A stretch of DNA of 11,384 nucleotides, taken from assembly GCA_030041195.1 (NCBI GenBank), contig JASHOI010000390.1, positions 1 to 11,384 on the forward strand, in the 5' to 3' direction. The translations under genes and the position numbers were made by a program. This document shows positions 1-5,732 of the stretch, piece after piece (position 1 is the stretch's first letter; every line of letters starts with the position of its first letter). The notes under the pieces are model-generated. The model saw nothing but the letters and a program-made list of their open reading frames with translations, had not been told where the DNA came from and did not search any database. Source of the stretch: Streptosporangiaceae bacterium. Lineage in GTDB: Bacteria; Actinomycetota; Actinomycetes; Streptosporangiales; Streptosporangiaceae.

Positions 1-437
1 CTCCACGGACCCGGACCGGGCAGCGGCGGCGCCGCGGGCGGCTTCCCCTCGGGAGCCGCCGACTCGGCCGCGGCGTGCCGCGGCGGGATCGCGAGCCGCA
101 GCACGTCCGCCAGCGTGCCGCCGTACCGGTCCGCCACCGCCCGGGCCAGCCCGAAGATCTCGGCCGTCAGCACCGGCTCCGGTGACACCACCCGCTCGAG
201 GAACGCGAGCCCGCCCTCGTGCTCGCTGACCTCGGCGCGCTGCAGCAGGTACCCGCCGGTCAGCCGGCCGGCGAACCTGACCCGGACCCGGCAGCCCGGC
301 ACCGCCTCCGCCGAGAGCCGCTCCGGCACCAGGTAGTCGAACGGCCGGTCCAGGTGGGGCAGGGACACGTCCACGGCCACCCGGGCCACCGGCAGGCTGC
401 CGGCGGCCACCTTGCCACCGCGTCCCGAACCTGCCAC
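1..437 (-). CDS. priA: Primosomal protein N' (PriA), N-terminal part, cut by the window edge
   Basis: Replication-restart protein that recognises stalled forks. Only the first 145 codons are present; the gene continues off the left edge. My translation shows the N-terminal 3'-end DNA-binding domain: a beta-strand VARVAVDVSLPHLDRPFDY (about residues 18-36), then LVPE, a GCRVRVRFAGR strand with GGYLL, and a helix ending RYGGTLADVLRLAIPPRH, all typical of PriA. A proline/alanine-rich linker follows. The start is taken as GTG at 437, because an in-frame TAG lies four codons upstream and AGGA sits just before it; a second GTG nine codons later is possible. Family knowledge: actinobacterial PriA proteins often have a degenerate helicase core, but that part is outside the window. 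It closes the conserved mihF-rpoZ-coaBC-metK-priA block, here separated from metK by two extra genes. Confidence 0.9.
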   Translation of the reverse strand, partial: MAGSGRGGKVAAGSLPVARVAVDVSLPHLDRPFDYLVPERLSAEAVPGCRVRVRFAGRLTGGYLLQRAEVSEHEGGLAFLERVVSPEPVLTAEIFGLARAVADRYGGTLADVLRLAIPPRHAAAESAAPEGKPPAAPPLPGPGPW

Positions 438-574
438 GGCTCTGTCCTACCAGACTCGTCCGACGTAGCCGTCCGTCCCGCAAGCGCCGGGTCAGGCGCC
501 ATGAGTGGTACCACGGGAGGCTCTTGCCGAGCTCGTCCGCACCTCGGAGCGACAGGTACCGGACGGACCGCCTG

Positions 575-1519
575 CTAACGCTGGCGGAAGACCGACTCGG
601 CGAACCACTCCCAGGTGCTGCGGATGCCGTCTCCGCGGCTGATCGTCGGCGTGTAGCCGAGCAGCTGCTCGGCCAGGTCGTAGGAGGCGAAGTTCCGGCC
701 CACCTCGCCCGCGCGGGCCGGCCGGTACTCGACCGGGTGATCCGGCACTCCGGCCGCGGCGCGGCACAGGCCGGCCAGCTCGCGCACCGTGGTCTCGACG
801 CCGGATGCGACGTGCAGCGCGGTGCCGCCGGGGACGTCGCGCTCCAGGGCCAGCTCGATCGCCCGGGAGATGTCGGTCACGTGGGTGTAGTCACGCGACG
901 CCGAGCCGTCGCCGTAGATCACGATCGGCTGGCCGGCCTCAATCGCGCGGAAGAACAGCGTCATCGCCCCCGACTTCCTGGCGCTCCACGGCCCGTAGGC
1001 GTTCGCGAACCGCAGCGCCACCGTGCGCAGCCCGTACGCCGCGGAAAAGGCGTGCGCGTAACCCTCGCCCGCGAGCTTGCTCGCTCCGTACGGGGAGATC
1101 GGCCTGGGCAGCGAGCGCTCGGTGACCGGCGGTGTGGCGTCGCCGATCAGCGCGCCCCCCGTGGACGCCTGCACCGTGCGTTCCACCCCGGCCCGCCGCG
1201 CGGCGTCCAGCACCCGGAACGTGCCTGCGACGTTGACGTCGAAGTTCGCCGCCGGGTCGGCGATGGACATGATGACCGAGCCCGCCGCGGCGAGGTGCAC
1301 GACCGCGTCCATCCCGGCCACCGCGGCGTCCAGCGCCGCCGCGTCGCGGATGTCCCCCTCGACCAGTTCGGCTTCCACGCCCGCCAGGAACGTGATGTCG
1401 CCGGTCGTGTAGTTGTCGAAGACGCGAACCCGGTGCCCGGCTGCCACCAGCCGCCGGACCAGCGTGGCGCCGACGAAGCCAGCTCCGCCGGTCACCAGGA
1501 TGCGACGCTGGGCTGCCAT
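575..1519 (-). CDS. NAD-dependent epimerase/dehydratase (extended SDR, sugar-nucleotide type)
   Basis: A 314-residue extended short-chain dehydrogenase of the UDP-glucose 4-epimerase/dehydratase superfamily, probably acting on a nucleotide-activated sugar in the cytoplasm; the substrate cannot be read from sequence. Visible motifs: Rossmann dinucleotide-binding loop TGGAGFVG (residues 10-17), acidic GDIRD near 55-59, HLAAAGS (75-81), a catalytic serine/threonine region (STGG, about 119-122), the YxxxK pair (Tyr144, Lys148 in SPYGASK), RFANAYGP after it, and a C-terminal substrate domain ending STWEWF. I chose ATG at 1519 because the first beta-strand (RRILVTGG) follows at once; a GTG at 1576 would add 19 residues lacking family character. 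Neither start has a good Shine-Dalgarno site. TAGCTT lies 8 nt before the ATG, so the mRNA may be leaderless. The gene is an unusual guest between metK and priA. Confidence 0.85.
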   Translation of the reverse strand: MAAQRRILVTGGAGFVGATLVRRLVAAGHRVRVFDNYTTGDITFLAGVEAELVEGDIRDAAALDAAVAGMDAVVHLAAAGSVIMSIADPAANFDVNVAGTFRVLDAARRAGVERTVQASTGGALIGDATPPVTERSLPRPISPYGASKLAGEGYAHAFSAAYGLRTVALRFANAYGPWSARKSGAMTLFFRAIEAGQPIVIYGDGSASRDYTHVTDISRAIELALERDVPGGTALHVASGVETTVRELAGLCRAAAGVPDHPVEYRPARAGEVGRNFASYDLAEQLLGYTPTISRGDGIRSTWEWFAESVFRQR

Positions 1520-1527
1520 GGCAGGCA

Positions 1528-1533
1528 AAGCTA
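1528..1533 (-). promoter_or_regulatory. Possible -10 element for a leaderless epimerase transcript
   Basis: On the minus strand TAGCTT (TANNNT form) ends 8 nt before the ATG at 1519, the distance expected if transcription starts at or next to the start codon. No good -35 hexamer is visible 16-18 nt upstream. The absence of a ribosome site before this ATG fits leaderless translation, which is common in actinobacteria. A weak call from pattern only. Confidence 0.25.
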
Positions 1534-1595
1534 CCAGCGGCCCCGGCTGCCGATCACGCACCGCGCCAGCGGGCACGCCATGCGCGGGCGGGCCG

Positions 1596-1610
1596 GCCGG
1601 ATTCGCCGGC
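1596..1610 (-). terminator. Short GC hairpin at the end of the membrane-protein gene
   Basis: Inverted repeat GCCGG/CCGGC with loop ATTCG, overlapping the stop codon of the preceding gene. No T-run follows, so at best it is a weak or factor-assisted terminator. It could also be chance in GC-rich DNA. Confidence 0.25.
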
Positions 1611-2110
1611 TAATCGCCCGGACCGGCGTTCAGGGCGTGCCTGGCCCTTGGCCGCTCCTGGCCGGCCGGGCGGGCCGGGGCGAGCCGCACCAGCACGTTG
1701 TACGTGACCACGGCGATGGCCAGGTGCATCACCATGAGCACGGCCACGGCCCTTGGGGGCGCACCCAGGTGCAGGATGTACAGGTCGGGCAGCCAGAGCA
1801 CGAGTGTCACCAGGATCGCCATGCGCAGGAACATCCACCGCGGCTCCGACGTGATCCGCGTGGTGACCGGCCACGCCGCGCACGCGATGATCACGCCGAT
1901 CACGGTGAGCTTGCCGTAGTCGGGGAACTGGAAGTGCACGTAGCCCTTGGTGGAAGGGAAGACGGTGGTGCCCGCGACGACCAGGATCGCGTCGGCGGCG
2001 AGCGAGCCAGCGATCGAGGCGGCGGTCGCGAGCAGGAGCCGCCACGCGCTCGGCTGCCGGTGCTGCGGCGCGAAGTCGAGGTGGATCAGCGAGGCGGCCC
2101 GGCGGAGCAC
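1610..2110 (-). CDS. Hypothetical four-helix integral membrane protein
   Basis: A 166-residue protein of unknown function. Four hydrophobic segments are visible at about residues 23-46, 68-86, 93-113 and 120-143, joined by short loops. Between helices 1 and 2 is an aromatic loop with TTVFPSTKGYVHFQFPDYGKL (residues 48-68, in part), and after helix 2 a basic VTTRITSEPRW turn. Helix 3 contains LPDLYIL and helix 4 MVMHLAIAVVTYNVLVRLAP. The tail is polar and rich in Arg/Pro/Ala. The pattern resembles small actinobacterial membrane proteins annotated only as domains of unknown function; I cannot name the family with certainty. The GTG start at 2110 directly follows the metK TAG (TAGGTG), so it is probably translated from the metK transcript by coupling. 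No strong ribosome site is seen. Confidence 0.75.
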   Translation of the reverse strand: MLRRAASLIHLDFAPQHRQPSAWRLLLATAASIAGSLAADAILVVAGTTVFPSTKGYVHFQFPDYGKLTVIGVIIACAAWPVTTRITSEPRWMFLRMAILVTLVLWLPDLYILHLGAPPRAVAVLMVMHLAIAVVTYNVLVRLAPARPAGQERPRARHALNAGPGD

Positions 2111-3304
2111 CTACCGGCCCACAGCGGTCCGCAGCGCGTCGGTCCGGTCGGTGCGCTCCCAGGAGAAGTTCGGCTCCTCCCGGCCGAAGTGGCCGTAGGC
2201 GGCGGTCTGCGAGTAGATCGGGCGGAGCAGGTCCAGGTCCCTGATGATCGCGGCGGGCCGCAGGTCGAACACCTCGAGGACCGCGTCCTGGATCCGCTCA
2301 ACCGGGACCTGCTCGGTGCCGAAGCACTCCACGAACAGGCCGACCGGCTTTGCCTTGCCGATCGCGTACGCCACCTGGGTCTCACAGCACTCGGCCAGCC
2401 CCGCGGCGACGACGTTCTTGGCAACCCAGCGCATCGCGTACGCGGCGCTGCGGTCCACCTTGGACGGGTCCTTGCCGGAGAAGGCTCCCCCGCCGTGCCT
2501 GGCCATCCCGCCGTACGTGTCGATGATGATCTTGCGTCCGGTCAGCCCGGCGTCGCCCATCGGGCCGCCGATCTCGAACCGCCCGGTCGGGTTGACCAGC
2601 AGCCGGTAGCCCGCGGTGTCGATGTCAATGTCGGCCAGTATCGGCTCGACCACGTGCTCACGGATGTCCGGGGTGAGCAGCTCCTTCAGGTCGATCGCCG
2701 CCGCATGCTGGCTGGAGACCACGACCGTGTCCAGCCGCACCGGCCTTCCGTCCGCGTACTCGATCGTGACCTGTGTCTTGCCGTCCGGCCGGAGGTAGGG
2801 CACGTCACCGCTGCGCCGGACGTCGGTGAGCCGCCTGGCCAGCCGGTGCGCGAGCATGATCGGCATGGGCATCAGCTCGGGGGTCTCCCGGCACGCGTAG
2901 CCGAACATCAGGCCCTGGTCACCGGCGCCCTGCCGGTCGAGTTCGTCCGCGCCCTCGCCCTCGCGGTGCTCGAACGCCTCCTGAACCCCCTGGGCGATGT
3001 CCGGTGACTGGGAGCCGATCGACACCGACACCCCGCAGGACCTGCCGTCATAACCCTTGGCTGAGGAGTCGTAGCCGATCTCCAGGATCTTTTCCCGTAT
3101 CACACCTGGAATGTCCACATAGGTCTCGGTCGTCACCTCTCCGGCGACGTGCACTTGGCCCGTGGTGATCAGCGTTTCGACCGCGACGTGGCTCGACGGG
3201 TCGCCCTTCAGCATCCCGTCCAGGATGGCATCGCTGATCTGGTCGGCCATCTTGTCCGGATGACCCTCTGTGACCGACTCGGAAGTAAACAGACGACGAG
3301 CCAC
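2111..3304 (-). CDS. metK: S-adenosylmethionine synthetase (methionine adenosyltransferase)
   Basis: Makes S-adenosylmethionine from methionine and ATP, releasing phosphate and pyrophosphate; a cytoplasmic tetramer. At 397 residues it has normal bacterial length. Visible signatures: GHPDK (14-18) with the catalytic His and Asp, [12 protein letters not shown] (126-137), and the glycine-rich phosphate loop [16 protein letters not shown] (271-286), followed by the conserved C-terminal segment ending in a GREE...WE motif. The open frame runs 52 codons further upstream, but GTG at 3304 gives the family N-terminus ([17 protein letters not shown]) and has AAGGA about 7 nt before it, so it is chosen. 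It lies 76 bp downstream of coaBC. No SAM riboswitch fits in this gap. Confidence 0.97.
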   Translation of the reverse strand: MARRLFTSESVTEGHPDKMADQISDAILDGMLKGDPSSHVAVETLITTGQVHVAGEVTTETYVDIPGVIREKILEIGYDSSAKGYDGRSCGVSVSIGSQSPDIAQGVQEAFEHREGEGADELDRQGAGDQGLMFGYACRETPELMPMPIMLAHRLARRLTDVRRSGDVPYLRPDGKTQVTIEYADGRPVRLDTVVVSSQHAAAIDLKELLTPDIREHVVEPILADIDIDTAGYRLLVNPTGRFEIGGPMGDAGLTGRKIIIDTYGGMARHGGGAFSGKDPSKVDRSAAYAMRWVAKNVVAAGLAECCETQVAYAIGKAKPVGLFVECFGTEQVPVERIQDAVLEVFDLRPAAIIRDLDLLRPIYSQTAAYGHFGREEPNFSWERTDRTDALRTAVGR

Positions 3305-3351
3305 CTGACATCCTTTTCGTTCAAGAGTTTTGCGCGACGAGGTCTCGCCGC

Positions 3352-3357
3352 AGTGTA
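3352..3357 (-). promoter_or_regulatory. Possible -10 box of a metK promoter
   Basis: In the 76-bp coaBC-metK gap the minus strand carries TACACT, a plausible -10 hexamer, about 48 nt before the metK GTG. No recognisable -35 is present. It suggests that metK may have its own start site besides read-through from coaBC. Pattern only. Confidence 0.3.
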
Positions 3358-3380
3358 GCCGGGTGGCGAGATCGGCGCGG

Positions 3381-4583
3381 CTAGTCGAGCCTGCTGGCGA
3401 CCAGATCCCAGATGACGTCGGCGAGCACTTCCTTGGGCCCGCGCGGGACGCGCGTCTCACCGCCGTCGGCGGCGAGCACCACGGCCTCGTTGTCGCTGGT
3501 CCCGAACGCCAGGCCGCCGCCGACCTGGTTCACGACCAGCAGGTCACACCCCTTGGCCGCGAGCTTCGCGCGGCCATTGGCGAGCACATCCCCGGTCTCG
3601 GCACCGAACCCGACGATGACCTGGCCCGGCCGCGCCCGGTTGCTGGACAGCTCGCGCAGGATGTCGGGGTTCTGCACCAGGCGGAGCGGCAGCGGCGCCG
3701 CGCCGGACTTCTTGATCTTCGAATCGCTCCTGGTCTCCGGCCGGTAATCGGCGACGGCGGCGGCCATCACCACCGCATCCGCCTCGGCCGCCGCCGCGAT
3801 CACCGCGTCCCGCATCTCGCGGGTCGAGATCACGCGCACGACCTGGGCGCCCGCCGGATCCTCCAGCGCCGCGTTCGCGGCCACCAGCGTGACCTTGGCG
3901 CCGCGCGCGGCAGCCGCGCGCGCGATCGCGTAGCCCTGCCGGCCGGACGACCAGTTGCCGATGAACCGGACCGGGTCGAGCTCTTCCCTGGTGCCGCCCG
4001 CCGAGACCAGCACCCGGCGGCCGCTGAGGTCGGCCGCCAGGCCCGCGGCTCCGCGCGCGAGCACCCGCACCGCCACGCCGAACAGCTCCGCGGGCTCGGG
4101 CAGCCGCCCCGGACCGGTGTCGGGGCCGGTGAGCCGCCCGGTGGCCGGGTCGAGCACGACCGCGCCCCGTTCCCGCAGCGTTGCGACGTTCGCCTCGGTG
4201 GCCGGATGCTGCCACATCTCGGTGTGCATGGCCGGGGCGAACACGATCGGGCAGCGCGCGGTCAGCAGGACCGCGGTCAGCAGGTCATCGGACCGGCCGA
4301 CGGCCGCCCGCGCCAGCAGGTCGGCCGTGGCCGGGGCGACGAAGACCAGGTCGGCCGTCTGGCCGAGCCGGACGTGCGGGACGTTGTGCACCTCATCCCA
4401 GACGCCGGAGGACACGGGCTCGCCGGACAGCGCGGCCCAGGTCGCCTCGCCGACGAAGCGCAGCGCGTCCGGCGTTGGCACCACCCTGACCCGGTGGCCC
4501 GCCTCGGTGAACAGCCGCAGCAACTCGCAGGACTTGTACGCGGCGATGCCCGCGCCTACCCCGAGGACGATGCGCACCGGCAC
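3381..4583 (-). CDS. coaBC: Bifunctional phosphopantothenoylcysteine decarboxylase / phosphopantothenate-cysteine ligase
   Basis: Carries out two steps of coenzyme A synthesis: CoaB joins 4'-phosphopantothenate to cysteine (CTP-dependent) and CoaC, an FMN flavoprotein, decarboxylates the product. At 400 residues it has the usual length of the fused protein. The N-terminal CoaC half shows GAGIAAYK (10-17), the catalytic histidine in [12 protein letters not shown] (His70), [10 protein letters not shown] (83-92) and the clamp motif APAMHTEMW (116-124), with His where the E. coli-type motif has Asn. The C-terminal CoaB half shows [19 protein letters not shown] (196-214), AAAVADYRP (274-282) and KIKK (289-292), which binds nucleotide. 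The start is GTG at 4583; a second GTG two codons later also has a plausible upstream G-rich site. It follows rpoZ by 25 nt, probably in one transcript. Confidence 0.96.
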   Translation of the reverse strand: MPVRIVLGVGAGIAAYKSCELLRLFTEAGHRVRVVPTPDALRFVGEATWAALSGEPVSSGVWDEVHNVPHVRLGQTADLVFVAPATADLLARAAVGRSDDLLTAVLLTARCPIVFAPAMHTEMWQHPATEANVATLRERGAVVLDPATGRLTGPDTGPGRLPEPAELFGVAVRVLARGAAGLAADLSGRRVLVSAGGTREELDPVRFIGNWSSGRQGYAIARAAAARGAKVTLVAANAALEDPAGAQVVRVISTREMRDAVIAAAAEADAVVMAAAVADYRPETRSDSKIKKSGAAPLPLRLVQNPDILRELSSNRARPGQVIVGFGAETGDVLANGRAKLAAKGCDLLVVNQVGGGLAFGTSDNEAVVLAADGGETRVPRGPKEVLADVIWDLVASRLD

Positions 4584-4595
4584 CTGCCCTGGCCG

Positions 4596-4610
4596 GACGG
4601 CTCAGCCGTC
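4596..4610. repeat. Perfect inverted repeat between rpoZ and coaBC
   Basis: GACGGCTCAGCCGTC: 7-nt arms around one base, which would fold as a 6-bp stem with a 3-nt loop. It overlaps the rpoZ stop codon and lies just before coaBC. There is no T-run, so it is not a standard terminator. It may be an intercistronic stability or processing hairpin, or chance. Confidence 0.45.
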
Positions 4611-4872
4611 AGGCTTCCGTTGCTTCCTCGGCGCTGACCAGCCCCTCGCTGATCTCGCGCAGCGCGATCGACAGCGGCTTTTCCTGAACGCGGGTCTCAA
4701 CCAGCGGACCGACGTACTCCAGCAGCCCCTCACTGAGCTGGGCGTAGTAGGCGTTGATCTGCCTTGCCCGCTTCGACGCCATGATGACGAGGCCGTACTT
4801 ACTGTCCACCACATCGAGGAGATCGTCGATGGGCGGGTTGATGATGCCTTCTACGGCCGGAGTCCCTGCCAC
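4609..4872 (-). CDS. rpoZ: RNA polymerase omega subunit
   Basis: Small subunit that binds the beta' subunit and helps assemble and stabilise RNA polymerase. It has 87 residues, typical of actinobacterial omega. Visible signatures: an N-terminal [19 protein letters not shown] segment, [15 protein letters not shown] (about 29-43), the core omega motif, then [11 protein letters not shown], and [13 protein letters not shown] near the C-terminus. The GTG start at 4872 ([10 protein letters not shown]) has GAAAGG about 6 nt upstream. It is followed by coaBC after 25 nt. Upstream, the 200-bp gap to mihF lacks the gmk gene usually found there, so rpoZ either has its own promoter in the gap or depends on read-through from mihF. 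Confidence 0.96.
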   Translation of the reverse strand: MAGTPAVEGIINPPIDDLLDVVDSKYGLVIMASKRARQINAYYAQLSEGLLEYVGPLVETRVQEKPLSIALREISEGLVSAEEATEA

Positions 4873-4926
4873 CTTGTGCCTTTCCCGTGTTTAGAGCGCA
4901 GCCCGCCGCCGCCTGCGGCCCGTACT

Positions 4927-4940
4927 GGCCGCTCGCGGCC
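4927..4940. repeat. Strong GC dyad upstream of rpoZ
   Basis: GGCCGC-TC-GCGGCC, 6-nt perfect arms about 60 nt before the rpoZ start. The loop is too short for all six pairs to form, so 5 bp with a 4-nt loop is realistic. Function unknown; it may be a leader hairpin or chance in GC-rich sequence. Confidence 0.35.
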
Positions 4941-5000
4941 GGTAACCAGGCTACCAGGTGACGTACAGGGGCCGGGGCGTCGCCGAGCGGGGTCGCGGCG

Positions 5001-5019
5001 CGCCCACGAACAGTGGGCG
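5001..5019 (-). terminator. Hairpin downstream of mihF, possible terminator
   Basis: Perfect 7-bp stem CGCCCAC/GTGGGCG with a 5-nt loop, about 54 nt after the mihF stop codon. No T-run follows on either strand, so this would be a GC-rich, U-less hairpin of the kind often proposed in actinobacteria. It suggests that mihF transcription may end before rpoZ. Confidence 0.4.
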
Positions 5020-5032
5020 GATCGGCAGTCAA

Positions 5033-5054
5033 CCCACGGACCCCGCCCCGCCCC
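5033..5054 (-). other. Potential G-quadruplex tract in the mihF 3' region
   Basis: On the minus strand three GGGG runs separated by single C bases are followed five bases later by GGG, which meets the usual four-run pattern. It begins about 19 nt after the mihF stop codon, so the mihF mRNA would carry it in its 3' untranslated region. This is a sequence pattern only. Confidence 0.4.
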
Positions 5055-5072
5055 TGCAACGGCCCGCGTTGG

Positions 5073-5396
5073 TTAGATCTCGCCGCCCCGGAACTCGTGC
5101 TCCAGAGCGGTCCGCTGGTTCGCACCGAGGCCGCGGACCCGCCGCGACTCGGCGATGCCGAGCTTCTCCATGATCTGCTTGGCCCGGACCTTGCCAACGC
5201 CCGGCATCGACTCCAGCAGAGCCGAGACTTTCATCTTTCCGACGACATCGTCGGTCTGGCCCTCCTTGAGGACCTGTGGCAGGGTCGTCGAACCCTTCTT
5301 CAGCCGATTTTTTACCTCCGCCCGCTCTTTACGCGCCTTGGCGGCCTTCTCTAGAGCCGCCGCCCGCTGATCGGGGGTAAGGGGAGGAAGAGCCAC
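5073..5396 (-). CDS. mihF: Actinobacterial integration host factor (mIHF), nucleoid-associated protein
   Basis: Small DNA-binding protein specific to actinobacteria, essential in mycobacteria, that bends and organises DNA and influences recombination and development. It has 107 residues. The N-terminus MALPPLTPDQRAAALEKA matches the family, followed by a long basic helix (residues about 11-35, rich in Lys/Arg), KMKVSALLESMPGVGKVRAKQIM (54-76, in part) forming the helix-two-turn-helix region, and RRVRGLGANQR (85-95), the second DNA-contacting part. The GTG start at 5396 has GAGGTG about 7 nt upstream. It stands alone: 688 bp separate it from pyrF and 200 bp from rpoZ. Its leader contains several dyads, listed separately. 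Confidence 0.96.
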   Translation of the reverse strand: MALPPLTPDQRAAALEKAAKARKERAEVKNRLKKGSTTLPQVLKEGQTDDVVGKMKVSALLESMPGVGKVRAKQIMEKLGIAESRRVRGLGANQRTALEHEFRGGEI

Positions 5397-5425
5397 TCGT
5401 GGTCACCTCGGGTTTCGTATCGAAA

Positions 5426-5456
5426 AACTCGCTCCGCGTGGGAAAACTAGCGAGTT
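5426..5456 (-). terminator. Terminator-like hairpin in the mihF leader (possible attenuator)
   Basis: On the minus strand AACTCGCT, a 15-nt loop, then AGCGAGTT running into a total of five T residues. The 8-bp perfect stem followed by a T-run has the form of an intrinsic terminator, yet it lies only about 30 nt upstream of the mihF GTG and downstream of the likely promoter. It could attenuate mihF, end read-through from pyrF, or simply be a leader hairpin. The loop is long for an efficient terminator. Confidence 0.45.
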
Positions 5457-5484
5457 CAGCCCGTCAGGGCAACGTGAACCCCCG

Positions 5485-5500
5485 TTTGTGGCGTCACAAA
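5485..5500. promoter_or_regulatory. 16-bp inverted repeat, candidate operator near the mihF promoter
   Basis: TTTGTG-GCGT-CACAAA, perfect 6-nt arms around 4 bases, about 90 nt upstream of the mihF start and just downstream of the likely -10. The spacing differs from Crp (TGTGA-N6-TCACA) and from Rex sites, so I do not assign a regulator. Confidence 0.4.
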
Positions 5501-5520
5501 TTAACCATTATTACTAACCG

Positions 5521-5549
5521 AACATATCTGGGTACTCAGTGTAGCTAAA
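5521..5549 (-). promoter_or_regulatory. Likely mihF promoter
   Basis: The stretch 5497-5550 is clearly AT-richer than anything around it. On the minus strand TTTAGC (5549-5544), a 17-nt spacer and TATGTT (5526-5521) form a plausible housekeeping-type -35/-10 pair, which would give a leader of about 115 nt. TACACT (inside the spacer) is a second -10 candidate with a poor -35. The exact start site is a guess; the presence of a promoter here is likely. Confidence 0.45.
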
Positions 5550-5581
5550 CGGCGCATGGGATTTCATGATCGCTGACGTCA

Positions 5582-5613
5582 GGCGCTTGCGACCGATTGC
5601 GGTCCTGAGCGCC
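5582..5613. repeat. Two-part perfect hairpin between the repeat array and the mihF promoter
   Basis: Outer arms GGCGCT (5582-5587) and AGCGCC (5608-5613), a symmetric 3x3 internal loop, inner arms GACCG and CGGTC with tetraloop ATTG. This is 11 Watson-Crick pairs in 32 nt, the most stable-looking fold in the gap. No T-run follows on either strand. Function unknown. Confidence 0.5.
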
Positions 5614-5732
5614 GCCGACGCCCGGTGTGAACGCTCTCAACCGGACCGAATTTGCATCTGCAAGTGCGAACCAGGTGAGACAGCGGCAAGTAAGAAGACG
5701 CCGACTTAAGGTGGCTGGAACGCGCGGCCGGC

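Larger units (their letters stand above)
4873..5072. other. mihF-rpoZ intergenic region without gmk
   Basis: This 200-bp gap is where most actinobacteria carry guanylate kinase. Reading the minus strand in the available frames I see no glycine-rich P-loop (GPSGxGK) or other Gmk remnant. It holds a G-rich tract just after mihF, a 7-bp hairpin (5001-5019), a GGCCGC/GCGGCC dyad (4927-4940), and a repeated CCTGGT pair containing a TANNNT hexamer (minus-strand TAGCCT, 4948-4953) that could be part of an rpoZ promoter, though no good -35 matches it. Confidence 0.6.
5397..5732. other. Non-coding region upstream of mihF
   Basis: No open frame here looks like a protein; those present are compositional. 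The region holds the mihF ribosome site, the leader hairpin, the candidate operator and promoter, a 10-bp palindrome CTGACGTCAG (5573-5582), a two-part hairpin (5582-5613), and TTGCA-TC-TGCAA (5652-5663). It then runs into the degenerate part of the repeat array. Its length and structure would suit a regulatory leader or a small RNA, but neither can be shown from sequence alone. Confidence 0.6.

Noticed and set aside
524..3007. Long plus-strand open frame of 827 codons
   Set aside because: It lies antisense to the epimerase, membrane-protein and metK genes and is an Arg/Gly/His-rich compositional shadow of GC-rich DNA with no domain motifs.
3305..3380. SAM riboswitch upstream of metK
   Set aside because: The gap is only 76 bp and shows none of the multi-stem structure or conserved core of known SAM riboswitches.
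3305..3460. N-terminal extension of metK by 52 residues
   Set aside because: The extension runs into the end of coaBC and lacks family similarity; the GTG at 3304 gives the standard N-terminus with a good ribosome site.
5485..5500. Crp/FNR or Rex binding site
   Set aside because: The half-sites look similar, but the centre is 4 bp instead of the spacing required by those regulators.
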